Source: Saccharothrix obliqua
Lineage (GTDB): Bacteria; Actinomycetota; Actinomycetes; Mycobacteriales; Pseudonocardiaceae
Assembly: GCF_019375475.1 (NCBI RefSeq)
Contig: NZ_JAHXGQ010000003.1
Coordinates: forward strand, 682,001-746,000
Direction: 5' to 3'
Length of the DNA stretch: 64,000 nucleotides
The position numbers and the translations under genes are program-made. How positions within the stretch are numbered: position 1 is the first letter of the stretch; every line of letters starts with the position of its first letter. Below are positions 43,050 to 51,911 of the stretch, piece after piece. Under the pieces are notes generated by a model, which saw only the letters and a list, made by a program, of their open reading frames with translations, did no database searches and was not told the origin of the DNA.

Positions 43050-46000
43050 ATGGCACCGCAGGACATGTCACGTCGGGATCTGCTGCTGCGCACCGGCCAA
43101 GCGGCGGCGTTGGGGGCGGTGGCCGCTACCGGGACCGCGCCTGCGCTTGCCGAGCCGGGTGGCACGGAGGAGGTGGGCGGTGGTGCGCCGGACGTTGCCG
43201 GCGGCAAGCGGGCACGGCTGAGTGAAGGCACCAACATCGCCATCTCCGCGTCACCGGACGGCAAGTGGCTGGCGATGGACCTCGTCACGGCCATCTGGGT
43301 GCTGCCGGCCGGCGGTGGCACGGCTCGGCGGCTCACCGACGAATCCCAGGACGCCACCCTGCCCACGTGGTCGCCCGACGGCCGCGAAATCGTCTTCCAG
43401 TCCTACCGGGACGGCAACTTCCACCTGTACGCGGTCGACGTGGCGGGCGGCGCGCCGCGGCAGCTCACGCGTGGCCGGTTCGACCACCGCGAGCCGGTGT
43501 TCGCCCCGGACGGCAAGCGCATCGCCCTGACCAGCGACCGCGGCGGCCACTACGGGTTGTGGCTGCTCGACATCGCCTCCGGCGACCTCACCGCGCTGAC
43601 CGGCCCGCCCGACGAGGTGGCCGCCCCGCGCTGGTCGGCGGACGGCACGCGGCTGGTGTTCGCGGTGGACGAGACGGCGGTGGACGTCCTCACGGTGGCG
43701 ACGGGGGAGCGGCGACGGGTCGTGACCGCGCCCTCGGGCGCACGCCTGTACGGGGCGGCGTTCGGGCCGGGGGACGTCCCCAGCTACACCCTGGTCCGCG
43801 GCGGCCGGGCGGATCTCGTGCTGGGTGACCGGCCGGTGACCTCCGGCGAGGACGTGTTCGGGTTCGCCGCCACGTGGGTCGGCGGGTCGGCGTTGTACGC
43901 GGCGGACGGTCGCATCCGGTGGCGGGAGCCCGGCGGTGCGGTGCGCGACGTGCCGTTCGAGGCGGTGGTGCCGGTGTCCGCACCCATGCCGCCCCGCCGG
44001 GCGTCGGAACCGAGTGGTGGGCCGGTGCGGGGCATCGCGAGCCCGGTGGTGTCGCCGGACGGCGAGCGGATCGCGTTCCGAGCGTTGAACGCGGTGTACG
44101 TGGTGCCCATCGGCGGTGGTCGGCCGCGCCGGCTGACCGACGGCGACTGGTTCGACTCGGACCCGGACTTCGCGCCGGACGGCCGGTCGCTGGTGTACTC
44201 CAGCGACCGCACCGGGGTGCCGACGTTGCGGCTGCGGGACCTGGGCACCGGTGCGGACCGGGTGCTGGCGGCGTCGGGCGGCGCCCAGACCGCGCCGCGG
44301 TTCGCACCGGACGGCCGGCGGGTGGCGTACGTCGACCAGGACGGCGTGGTGTGGGTGTCGGACGTGGCGACCGGCGAGCGCAGGCAGGTTACGCCGCCGC
44401 TCTTCATGCCGGGCCGCCCGACGTGGTCGCCGGACGGGCGCGTGCTGGCGCTGGCGGCGGTGAAGCCGTACTCGCGGCGGTTCCGGGAGGGCACCAGCCA
44501 GGTGCTGACCGTGGACCTGGCCGGCGGTGAGCTGCGGTACGCGGAGCCGATGCCGTTCCGCTCGATCGCCACGCGTGGTGACGACGGGCCGGTGTGGTCG
44601 CCGGACGGCCGGCACCTGGCGTTCGTGGTGGAGAGCGTGGCGTGGGTGGTGCCGGTGGACGCGGCCGGGCGGTTCCTGGGCGAGCCGCGCCAGGTGACCG
44701 ACGAGGTGACGGACTCGTTGGCGTGGCACGGGTCCGACGCGTTGGTCCACCTGTGCAACGGGGTGCTGCGACGGGTCGGCCTGGCGGGCGGGAAGCGGAC
44801 GATCCGGCTGGACTTCCAGTGGCGGCGGCCGAAGGAGCCGGAGCGCGTCGTGGTGCGGGTGGACGCCGTGTGGGACGGCGAGTCGGACCGGTTGCGGCGT
44901 GACGTGGACATCGTGGTGGAGGGCGGTCGGGTGCGGGAGATCCGGCCGCAGCGAGGTGGTGGGCGGGTGGTGGACGCGCGTGGCCTGGTGGCGATGCCGG
45001 GGCTGGTCGACGCGCACAACCACTGGCACCTGCGGGGTCGGCAGTGGGGATCGCGGCAGGGACGGGTGTGGTTGGCGTACGGCATCACGACGACGCGTTC
45101 GCCGGGCGACCCGGTCTACCAGTTCGTGGAGACGCGGGAGGCGTTGGCGGCCGGTGCGCTGGTGGGTCCGCGGTTGTTCGGCACGGGCGAGGCGGTCGAC
45201 GGTTCGCGCGTGTACTACAACTTCATGCGGCCGACGCTGTCGCGCCGCCAGTTGCGGTTGGAGTTGGAGCGCGCGGTCGAACTCGACTACGACCTGGTCA
45301 AGACGTACGTGCGGTTGCCGGTGGAGTCGCAGCGGTCGGCGGTGGCGGCGGCCCACCGGGCGGGGCTGCGGTTGACGTCGCACTACCTGTACCCGGCGGC
45401 GAACCTGGGCGTGGACGGCATGGAGCACGTCGGCGCGACCAACCGCCTGGGGTACTCGCACACGGTGAGCCGGACGGGCCGGGCCTACCAGGACGTGGTG
45501 GAGCTGTTCGGGCGGACGGGCATGTCGGTGACGCCGACGTTGTTCCAGTCGCGGGCCCTGTACGCGGATGACAAGTCCCTTGTGGACGATGAGCGGACGC
45601 GAGTCCTGTTCCCGCCGTGGGAGTACCGGCGCTACGTGGCGGAGGCGAACGACGCGGGCCGCCCGGACGCGCCGTTCTCGCGCGCGGTGCTCGCGGGTTG
45701 GGTGGACATGGTGTTGCGGGTGCACCGGGCGGGCGGGTTGGTCATCTGCGGCACGGACGCGCCGCTGGACTGGGTGGCGACGGCGACGCACCAGAACCTG
45801 CGGGCGATGGTGGAGTACGGGTTCACGCCGTTCGAGGCGTTGACGACGGCGACCCGGAACCCGGCGGCGTGGCTCGGCATGGCGGGCCGGATCGGGACGC
45901 TGCGGCCGGGTGCGCACGCGGACATCGCCTTCGTGGCGGGCGATCCGCTGTCCGACATCCGCGCGGCGGCGGCGGTGCGGCAGGTGATGGTGGGTGGTGT

Positions 46001-46166
46001 GCTGCACCGGGTGGAGGACCTGCTGGCACCGTTCCGGTCGCCGGCGGGAGGAGAGTCGCCGGCTGCGGCGGAATGGCGAGCGGGGTCGGCGTCGGGGGTG
46101 GCGGCGGGCGAGCACTGGTGGCATGAGCCGGAGTGGGCCGTGCACGCGTGCTGTGGCGAGTTCTGA
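43050..46166 (+). CDS. Tat-exported amidohydrolase with WD40-like TolB propeller
   Basis: A 1038-residue exported protein. Twin-arginine signal SRRDLLLRTGQAAALGAVAA, then a beta-propeller of PD40/TolB repeats (residues about 60-560; repeated SPDGxxLA, APDGKRIALTSD, SPDGREIVFQSY). A C-terminal amidohydrolase domain follows (about 600-1000) with the metal motif GLVDAHNHWHLRG, THSL-type Lys region (DLVKTYVRLP), SHYLYPA and CGTDAPLDWVATAT with the catalytic Asp. This joins a substrate-gating propeller with an imidazolonepropionase-like hydrolase outside the cell. It ends with a Trp/His/Cys-rich tail. The substrate is unknown. Confidence 0.9.
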   Translation: MAPQDMSRRDLLLRTGQAAALGAVAATGTAPALAEPGGTEEVGGGAPDVAGGKRARLSEGTNIAISASPDGKWLAMDLVTAIWVLPAGGGTARRLTDESQDATLPTWSPDGREIVFQSYRDGNFHLYAVDVAGGAPRQLTRGRFDHREPVFAPDGKRIALTSDRGGHYGLWLLDIASGDLTALTGPPDEVAAPRWSADGTRLVFAVDETAVDVLTVATGERRRVVTAPSGARLYGAAFGPGDVPSYTLVRGGRADLVLGDRPVTSGEDVFGFAATWVGGSALYAADGRIRWREPGGAVRDVPFEAVVPVSAPMPPRRASEPSGGPVRGIASPVVSPDGERIAFRALNAVYVVPIGGGRPRRLTDGDWFDSDPDFAPDGRSLVYSSDRTGVPTLRLRDLGTGADRVLAASGGAQTAPRFAPDGRRVAYVDQDGVVWVSDVATGERRQVTPPLFMPGRPTWSPDGRVLALAAVKPYSRRFREGTSQVLTVDLAGGELRYAEPMPFRSIATRGDDGPVWSPDGRHLAFVVESVAWVVPVDAAGRFLGEPRQVTDEVTDSLAWHGSDALVHLCNGVLRRVGLAGGKRTIRLDFQWRRPKEPERVVVRVDAVWDGESDRLRRDVDIVVEGGRVREIRPQRGGGRVVDARGLVAMPGLVDAHNHWHLRGRQWGSRQGRVWLAYGITTTRSPGDPVYQFVETREALAAGALVGPRLFGTGEAVDGSRVYYNFMRPTLSRRQLRLELERAVELDYDLVKTYVRLPVESQRSAVAAAHRAGLRLTSHYLYPAANLGVDGMEHVGATNRLGYSHTVSRTGRAYQDVVELFGRTGMSVTPTLFQSRALYADDKSLVDDERTRVLFPPWEYRRYVAEANDAGRPDAPFSRAVLAGWVDMVLRVHRAGGLVICGTDAPLDWVATATHQNLRAMVEYGFTPFEALTTATRNPAAWLGMAGRIGTLRPGAHADIAFVAGDPLSDIRAAAAVRQVMVGGVLHRVEDLLAPFRSPAGGESPAAAEWRAGSASGVAAGEHWWHEPEWAVHACCGEF

Positions 46167-46242
46167 GTGGTTACCCGGGGTAGCTGTGTGAAGGGGAGAC
46201 GTCCGACGATCGGGGGTACCACCACGTTCCACCACCACTCAC

Positions 46243-46258
46243 AATGGTCTAGACCTCT
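46243..46258. promoter_or_regulatory. DasR-responsive element (dre)-like operator
   Basis: AATGGTCTAGACCTCT at 46243-46258 matches the published Streptomyces dre consensus ACTGGTCTAGACCACT at 14 of 16 positions, including the perfect TGGTCTAGACC core. It lies about 40 bp upstream of the LPMO start codon. DasR senses glucosamine-6-phosphate and controls chitin use, which fits the gene. The consensus comes from memory of the family; no search was run. Confidence 0.75.
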
Positions 46259-46298
46259 GCGGTCAACAAGCCCAGGCCGCCGCAGAAGGGAGTGTGTG

Positions 46299-46946
46299 AT
46301 GGGACTCCGTCGCTCCGCCGCCGTCCTCGCGGCGCTCACCGGCGCCGTGCTGTCGCTCAGCGCGGTGACCGTCGCGCCCGCGTACGCGCACGGCTCGATG
46401 AGCAACCCACCCAGCCGGGTCTACCAGTGCTTCACCGAAGGCCCGGAGAGCCCGAAGTCCGCCGCCTGCAAGGCGGCCGTCGCCGTCGGCCAGAGCTGGC
46501 CGCTCTACGACTGGGACGAGGTCAACCAGCCCAACGCCAACGGCAAGAGCCGCGAGATCATCCCGGACGGCAAGCTCTGTAGCGCCGGTCGGGACAAGTA
46601 CAAGGGGCTCGACCTGCCGCGTGCCGACTGGCCGGCCACCACCCTGCCCGCGAGCGGGGCGTACACGTTCAAGTACAAGGCCACCGCCCGGCACCCCGGC
46701 ACGTTCGAGATGTACGTGACGAAGCCGGGTTACGACCCGACCAAGCCGCTGAAGTGGTCGGACCTGGAGGACACGCCGTTCTACAAGCAGCTGAACCCGC
46801 CGGTGGTGAGCGGCGCGTACCAGTTGCAGGCGAACCTGCCCGCCGGGCGCACCGGCCGCCACCTGGTCTACTCGATCTGGCAGCGCCACTACCCGGACAG
46901 CGGTGAGGCGTTCTACACCTGCTCGGACGTGGTGTTCGGCGGTTGA
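46299..46946 (+). CDS. Lytic polysaccharide monooxygenase (AA10), chitin-active type
   Basis: A 215-residue secreted protein with AGAAGGGAG before ATG 46299. Signal peptide residues 1-30 (ending AYA) leave His31 as the mature N-terminus (HGSMSNPPSRVYQC), the first copper ligand. H132 in TARHPGTFEMY completes the histidine brace. The C-terminal YTCSDVVFGG has the expected axial aromatic. No extra binding module. It oxidises crystalline chitin or cellulose; the DasR-like operator favours chitin. Confidence 0.95.
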   Translation: MGLRRSAAVLAALTGAVLSLSAVTVAPAYAHGSMSNPPSRVYQCFTEGPESPKSAACKAAVAVGQSWPLYDWDEVNQPNANGKSREIIPDGKLCSAGRDKYKGLDLPRADWPATTLPASGAYTFKYKATARHPGTFEMYVTKPGYDPTKPLKWSDLEDTPFYKQLNPPVVSGAYQLQANLPAGRTGRHLVYSIWQRHYPDSGEAFYTCSDVVFGG

Positions 46947-47010
46947 CCGCACCGCGGCCCCCGGTTCGGTCGGCCGGGCCGGGGGCCGTGCGCGCCGCCG
47001 GTCTGTGGTG

Positions 47011-47188
47011 ACGCGCTCCGGTTCGGTCAGCCGGCCCGGGGCTGTGCTCGCCGCCGGCCGATGACGCGCGCCCTGGTTCGGTCTGCCGAGCGGGGCTGTG
47101 TGCACTGCCCGCCTGTGGCGAGACGCGCCTCATGCCCGCTCTACCGAGCGGCGGCCGAGCGGCGGCCTGTGGCGACACGCGCCTCATG
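47011..47188. repeat. Degenerate 53-59-bp tandem repeats
   Basis: Units start with ACGCGC at 47011, 47064, 47123 and 47177, each holding a CGGTTCGGTC/CTGCCGAGCGG core. The two best matches are GCCTGTGGCGAGACGCGCCT at 47111 and GCCTGTGGCGACACGCGCCT at 47165, followed by CATG in both. A diverged unit precedes 47011. The array fills the space between the LPMO gene and the riboswitch. Confidence 0.65.
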
Positions 47189-47220
47189 TGGGGGTGCTGC
47201 GCGAGCCGATCTACAACATG

Positions 47221-47417
47221 TAGTGTTCCTGCCGTCGATGGTTCCGCACCCCTCCCGGGGCGCGGAGGCAAGAGGGAACCCGGTGTGAATCCGGGACTGC
47301 CCCGCAGCGGTGAGTGGAAACGACCGCCGTCATCAGCACTGCGCGTCACGCGTGGGAAGCGACGGCCAGTAGGTCCGGTTCCGACCGGGTGTCCGCGAGT
47401 CCGAAGACCTGCCATCG
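47221..47417 (+). promoter_or_regulatory. Adenosylcobalamin (B12) riboswitch
   Basis: The conserved blocks are clear in order: AGAGGGAACCCGGTGTGAAT and CCGGGACTGCCCCGCAGCGG (the B12 box neighbourhood), then GGAAGCGACGGCCAGTAGG, and GAGTCCGAAGACCTGCC at the 3' end. The structure is followed by 133 nt of leader before nrdA. In other actinomycetes the same arrangement lets cobalamin shut off this ribonucleotide reductase when a B12-dependent class II enzyme can do the job. Confidence 0.95.
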
Positions 47418-47550
47418 GTGCGCGTGCCACCCGGCGCGCGCGTGTCCGGGGCCTCGTGGGCGGGCCGACGCGGATCAGCGTGCCGTCGTGCGCGCGCATC
47501 TGTGGCACCCCCGCGTGCTCCGGGCCCTTCAGGCTCGCGAGGAGAGGGCT

Positions 47551-50232
47551 GTGTCGACCACAACCACGGGCACGGTCGCGGCGAAGGTGATCCGCCGCGA
47601 CGGCAGTGTCGCGGAGTTCGATCCCACCAAGGTCGCGGCGGCGATGACGAAGGCGTTCCTGGCCGTGGAGGGGGAGCCGCGGCGCCCCCTGGTGGCCGGG
47701 TTGGCGGAGGAGGTGGCGTCGGCGCTGCTCCGCCCGGACGCCGTGCTGCACGTCGAGCAGGTGCGGGACCAGGTGGAACGGGTGCTGGTGCGTGTCGGGC
47801 ACCACCGGGTGGCGCGCGCGTACGCGTCGTACCGGGAGGAACCGGGGATCCGGGTGCGGGGCGCGGCGGGGCTGGAGCCGCTGGACTGGGCGGACGTGGC
47901 GCGGGTGGTCGGCGAGGCGTGTGCCGGCCTGCCCGACGTGACGCCGGCGCCGGTGCTGGCGGAGACCCGCCGCAACCTGTACGACGGGATCACCGCCGAC
48001 GAACTGGCGGTGGCACGGGTGATGGCCGCGCGGACGCTGGTGGAGACCGAGCCGAACTACTCGTTCGTCGCCGCCCGGCTGCTGCTGGACGGGCTGCGTC
48101 GCGAGGTCGCCGACCACCTCGGCGTCCCGGCGCGGTCCTATCCGGACTACTTCCCCGCGTACGTGCGGCACGGGATCGCGGTGGAGCGGCTGGACCCGGA
48201 GCTGGCCGCGTTCGACGTCGAGCGGCTGGCGCGGGCCATCCGGCCGGAACGGGACCTGGCGTTCGACTTCCTCGGCCTGCGAACCCTGTGCGACCGGTAC
48301 TTCCTGCACGACCGCGGCGTCCGGTACGAGCTGCCGCAGGCGTTCTTCATGCGGGTCGCGATGGGGTTGGCGTTGCGCGAGGACGACCGCGAGGCGCGTG
48401 CGGTCGAGTTCTACGAGCTGTTGTCCTCGTTCGACTTCATGTGCTCGACGCCGACGCTGTTCAACTCCGGCACGACCCGTCCGCAGCTCTCGTCGTGCTT
48501 CCTGACCACGGTCGACGACGACCTGGAGAGCATCTTCCAGGGATACCGGAACAACGCGTTGCTGGCGAAGTATTCGGGCGGGTTGGGCAACGACTGGACG
48601 CCGGTGCGCGGCATGGGCGCGCACATCAAGGGCACCAACGGCGAGTCGCAGGGCGTCGTGCCGTTCCTGAAGATCGCCAACGACACGGCGGTCGCGGTGA
48701 ACCAGGGCGGCAAGCGCAAGGGCGCGGCGTGCGCGTACCTGGAGACGTGGCACATCGACGTCGAGGAGTTCCTGGACCTGCGCAAGAACACCGGTGACGA
48801 CCGGCGGCGCACGCACGACATGAACACGGCCAACTGGGTGCCCGACGAGTTCCTGCGCCGCGTCGAGGCCGACGCCGACTGGACCCTGTTCTCGCCCGAC
48901 GAGACGCCCGACCTGCACGACTCGTACGGCCGGGAGTTCGCCGCGCGGTACCGCGCCCACGAGGCCGCCGCCGACCGGGGCGAGATCCGCGTGGTCAAGA
49001 GGGTCCGGGCGGTGGACCTGTGGCGGCGGATGCTGACCGCCTTGTTCGAGACCGGGCACCCGTGGATCACGTTCAAGGACCCGTGCAACCTGCGGTCGCC
49101 GCAGCAGCACGCCGGTGTGGTGCACTCGTCCAACCTGTGCACCGAGATCACGCTGAACACCAGCGCGGACGAGGTGGCCGTGTGCAACCTCGGTTCGGTG
49201 AACCTGGCCAACCACGTGACGGCCGAGGGCCTGGACGGGGACAGGCTGCGGCGGACCGTGCACACGGCCGTGCGGATGCTCGACAACGTCGTGGACATCA
49301 ACTACTACACCATCCCGGAGGCCCGCCGCTCGAACCTGCGGCACCGGCCGATCGGCCTGGGGCTGATGGGTTTCACCGACGCGTTGCACGCCCAACGCCT
49401 GCCGTACGCGTCGCCGGAGGCGGTGGAGTTCGCCGACCGGAGCACGGAGGCGATCAGCTACCACGCCATCTCCGCGTCGGTCGACCTGGCGGCGGAACGC
49501 GGCCGGTACGAGACGTTCGACGGTTCCCTGTGGAGCCGGGGCGTCCTGCCGATCGACTCGGTCGAGCTGCTGGCGCACGCGCGTGGCGCGGATCTCGACG
49601 TGGACCGCTCGACCACCCTGGACTGGGCCGCGCTGCGGGACCGGGTGCGCGTGGTCGGGATGCGCAACTCGAACGTCATGGCGATCGCGCCGACCGCGAC
49701 CATCTCCAACATCTGCGGCGTGGGCCAGTCCATCGAGCCGCTGTACCGCAACCTGTACGTGAAGTCGAACATGTCCGGCGACTTCACCGTGCTCAACCGC
49801 CACCTGGTCGCGGACCTGAAGCGCCTGGGCCTCTGGGACGAGGCGATGGTGGCGGACCTGAAGTTCCACGACGGCGCGCTGGCCGCGGTCGACCGCGTGC
49901 CCGCCGACCTGAAGGCGTTGTACGCCACCGCTTTCGAGATGTCGTCGGAGTGGCTGGTGGAGGCCGCGTCGCGGCGGCAGAAGTGGCTCGACCAGGCGCA
50001 GTCGCTGAACCTGTACGTCGCCGCACCCAACGGCCGCGCGTTGGACGAGTTGTACCGGCTGGCGTGGCGCAAGGGGTTGAAGACGACGTACTACCTGCGC
50101 TCGACCAGTGCCACCCACGTGGAGAAGAGCACCCTGCGCGGCACCGACGGCAGGTTGACCGGTGTCGCACCCGTCCTGCCGCAGGCCGCCGCCTGCTCCG
50201 TGGAAGACCCCGATTGCGAGGCGTGCCAGTGA
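47551..50232 (+). CDS. nrdA: Ribonucleoside-diphosphate reductase alpha subunit, class I
   Basis: An 893-residue catalytic subunit. N-terminal ATP-cone ([20 protein letters not shown]) gives overall activity control. Active-site pieces: SSCFLTT with Cys316 (first redox Cys), [13 protein letters not shown] with Asn528, thiyl-radical Cys530 and Glu532, and the C-terminal CEACQ with Cys889 and Cys892. It makes deoxynucleotides with the beta subunit encoded by the overlapping next gene. GTG 47551 after GGAGAGG is the start. It is controlled by the B12 riboswitch 133 bp upstream. Confidence 0.95.
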   Translation: MSTTTTGTVAAKVIRRDGSVAEFDPTKVAAAMTKAFLAVEGEPRRPLVAGLAEEVASALLRPDAVLHVEQVRDQVERVLVRVGHHRVARAYASYREEPGIRVRGAAGLEPLDWADVARVVGEACAGLPDVTPAPVLAETRRNLYDGITADELAVARVMAARTLVETEPNYSFVAARLLLDGLRREVADHLGVPARSYPDYFPAYVRHGIAVERLDPELAAFDVERLARAIRPERDLAFDFLGLRTLCDRYFLHDRGVRYELPQAFFMRVAMGLALREDDREARAVEFYELLSSFDFMCSTPTLFNSGTTRPQLSSCFLTTVDDDLESIFQGYRNNALLAKYSGGLGNDWTPVRGMGAHIKGTNGESQGVVPFLKIANDTAVAVNQGGKRKGAACAYLETWHIDVEEFLDLRKNTGDDRRRTHDMNTANWVPDEFLRRVEADADWTLFSPDETPDLHDSYGREFAARYRAHEAAADRGEIRVVKRVRAVDLWRRMLTALFETGHPWITFKDPCNLRSPQQHAGVVHSSNLCTEITLNTSADEVAVCNLGSVNLANHVTAEGLDGDRLRRTVHTAVRMLDNVVDINYYTIPEARRSNLRHRPIGLGLMGFTDALHAQRLPYASPEAVEFADRSTEAISYHAISASVDLAAERGRYETFDGSLWSRGVLPIDSVELLAHARGADLDVDRSTTLDWAALRDRVRVVGMRNSNVMAIAPTATISNICGVGQSIEPLYRNLYVKSNMSGDFTVLNRHLVADLKRLGLWDEAMVADLKFHDGALAAVDRVPADLKALYATAFEMSSEWLVEAASRRQKWLDQAQSLNLYVAAPNGRALDELYRLAWRKGLKTTYYLRSTSATHVEKSTLRGTDGRLTGVAPVLPQAAACSVEDPDCEACQ

Positions 50233-51299
50233 CCGCGAACACCCCCGACACTTCCGGCCTGGGCGCCATCGAGCGCGGCGGGGACCGCGTGCGCGTGGAC
50301 GACAAGGCGATGATCAACGCGCGTGCCGACGTCAACCAGTTGCTGCCGCTGAAGTACCACTGGGCGTGGGACAAGTACCTGGCGGGCTGCGCGAACCACT
50401 GGATGCCGACCGAGGTGTCCATGCAGGCCGACATCGCGCTGTGGCGCTCGCCGACCGGGCTCACCGACGACGAGCGGCACGCGATCAAGCGCAACCTCGG
50501 GTTCTTCGCCACGTCGGAGTCGTTGGTGGCCAACAACATCGTGCTCGCGGTGTACCGGCACCTCACCAACCCCGAGTGCCGCCAGTACCTGCTGCGGCAG
50601 GCGTTCGAGGAAGCCGTGCACACCCACACCTTCGAGTACGTCTGCGCATCGCTCGGCCTGGACGAGGGCGAGCTGTTCAACATGTACCGCGAGGTGCCGT
50701 CGATCACCGACAAGGCCGCCTGGGCGCTGGACTACACGCGACACCTGGAGGACCCGGAGTTCCGCACCGGCACGCCCGAGACCGATCAGGCGTTCCTGCG
50801 CGACCTCGTGGCGTTCTACGTCGTGTTCGAGGGCATGTGGTTCTACACCGGGTTCGCGCAGATCCTCTCCCTGGGGCGGCGCAACAAGATGGTGGGCGTC
50901 GCCGAGCAGTACCAGTACATCCTGCGGGACGAGTCCATCCACCTGAACTTCGGCATCGACGCGATCAACCAGATCAGGATCGAGAACCCGCACCTGTGGA
51001 GCGAGGCGTTCCAGGCGCAGATCCGCACCATGCTCGGCGAGGCGTGTGAGCTGGAGGTCGCCTACGGGCGGGACACCATGCCCAACGGGCTGCTCGGGCT
51101 CAACTCCGGGCTGTGCGAGCAGTACATGCGGTTCATCACCAACCGGCGGTGCGCGCAGCTCGGCCTGGCCCCGGTGTTCGGGCCGGTCGACAACCCGTTC
51201 CCGTGGATGTCCGAGGCGATGGACCTGAAGAAGGAGAAGAACTTCTTCGAGACCCGCGTGACCGAGTACGCCTCGGGGTCCTCGCTCGCCTGGGACTGA
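50229..51299 (+). CDS. nrdB: Ribonucleotide reductase beta subunit, class Ic-like (radical Tyr replaced by Phe)
   Basis: A 356-residue ferritin-fold protein whose GTG overlaps the nrdA stop by 4 bp. All six metal ligands are seen: Glu97 (TSESLVANN), Glu128 and His131 ([11 protein letters not shown]), Glu201 (VVFEGMW), Glu235 and His238 (DESIHLNF). At the place of the E. coli radical Tyr122 (E-x2-H-x3-Y) this protein has Phe135 (TTC at 50631). Phe here and Glu at the first ligand are the marks of class Ic subunits such as Chlamydia R2c, which store the radical in a Mn(IV)/Fe(III) cluster. Metal choice is inference. Confidence 0.93.
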   Translation: MTANTPDTSGLGAIERGGDRVRVDDKAMINARADVNQLLPLKYHWAWDKYLAGCANHWMPTEVSMQADIALWRSPTGLTDDERHAIKRNLGFFATSESLVANNIVLAVYRHLTNPECRQYLLRQAFEEAVHTHTFEYVCASLGLDEGELFNMYREVPSITDKAAWALDYTRHLEDPEFRTGTPETDQAFLRDLVAFYVVFEGMWFYTGFAQILSLGRRNKMVGVAEQYQYILRDESIHLNFGIDAINQIRIENPHLWSEAFQAQIRTMLGEACELEVAYGRDTMPNGLLGLNSGLCEQYMRFITNRRCAQLGLAPVFGPVDNPFPWMSEAMDLKKEKNFFETRVTEYASGSSLAWD

Positions 51300-51305
51300 C
51301 CGGCG

Positions 51306-51369
51306 AACCCCCTCGATTCCGAGGTGAACCACGTCACAGCGTTCAATGTGACGAGGGGTCGAGGGGGTT
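51306..51369 (+). terminator. Nested stem-loop after nrdB
   Basis: Outer arms AACCCCCTCGA (51306-51316) and TCGAGGGGGTT (51359-51369) are perfectly complementary over 11 bp. Within them CGTCACA (51332-51338) and TGTGACG (51347-51353) form a second perfect 7-bp stem. The structure is 7 nt after the nrdB stop and ends in TTT, so it could end nrdAB transcription; the inner palindrome is also placed like an operator for the next gene, whose GTG is at 51378. Confidence 0.6.
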
Positions 51370-51377
51370 TCCGGGGC

Positions 51378-51911
51378 GTGGATGACAGTTCGGCAGAGTG
51401 GACCCGCGCGGGGGACGGCTTCGACGGGTTCGTCGCCGCTCGGCTCGACCGGCTCCTGCGTTACGCCACCGCCATGACCTGCGACAAGCACCTCGCGCAG
51501 GACATCGTGCAGGACGTGCTGCTGCGTGCGCAGAGCCGGTGGGAGCGGATCGCGGCGATGGACGCGCCCTACCTCTACCTCAAGCGGATGGTGACCAACG
51601 AGTACCTGTCGTGGCGGCGGCGCCGCGCGGCGCGGGACGTGTCCTCGTCGCACGCGGCGCTGGACGTGGTCGCGCCGGTCGTGCCCGACCACGCCGCGCG
51701 GCACGCCGAACGCGACGCGATGCGGGCGCGGATAGCGGTCCTGCCGCGCAAGCAGCGGGCGGCGATCGTGCTGCGTTACTACGAGGACAGCCCGGACGAG
51801 GAGATCGCCGCCGTCCTCGGCTGCACGGTCGGCACCGTGCGCAGTCACATCTCCCGCGCGCTGAAGACGTTGCGGGCCAACGAGAACAAGCCCGTGGAGG
51901 TGCTGCGGTGA
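51378..51911 (+). CDS. SigE-family ECF sigma factor
   Basis: A 177-residue sigma factor. Region 2 contains FVAARLDRLLRYATAMTCDK, LAQDIVQDVLLRAQSRW and YLYLKRMVTNEYLSWRRRRA; region 4 contains LPRKQRAAIVLRYYEDSPDE and LGCTVGTVRSHISRALKTLR. This is the SigE/ECF41-neighbour type common in actinobacteria. GTG 51378 is used; the open frame runs 18 codons further upstream through the hairpin. Its stop overlaps the start of the LCP-family gene (GTGA), so the two are coupled. Confidence 0.9.
   Translation: MDDSSAEWTRAGDGFDGFVAARLDRLLRYATAMTCDKHLAQDIVQDVLLRAQSRWERIAAMDAPYLYLKRMVTNEYLSWRRRRAARDVSSSHAALDVVAPVVPDHAARHAERDAMRARIAVLPRKQRAAIVLRYYEDSPDEEIAAVLGCTVGTVRSHISRALKTLRANENKPVEVLR

Noticed and set aside
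46669..50118. 1149-codon open frame on the minus strand opposite nrdA
   Set aside because: Shadow of nrdA; composition is of mirror type and it runs through the riboswitch.
47221..50232. Gene after the B12 riboswitch considered as B12-dependent class II nrdJ
   Set aside because: The C-terminal CEACQ, the ATP-cone and the overlapping beta-subunit gene show a class I alpha subunit.
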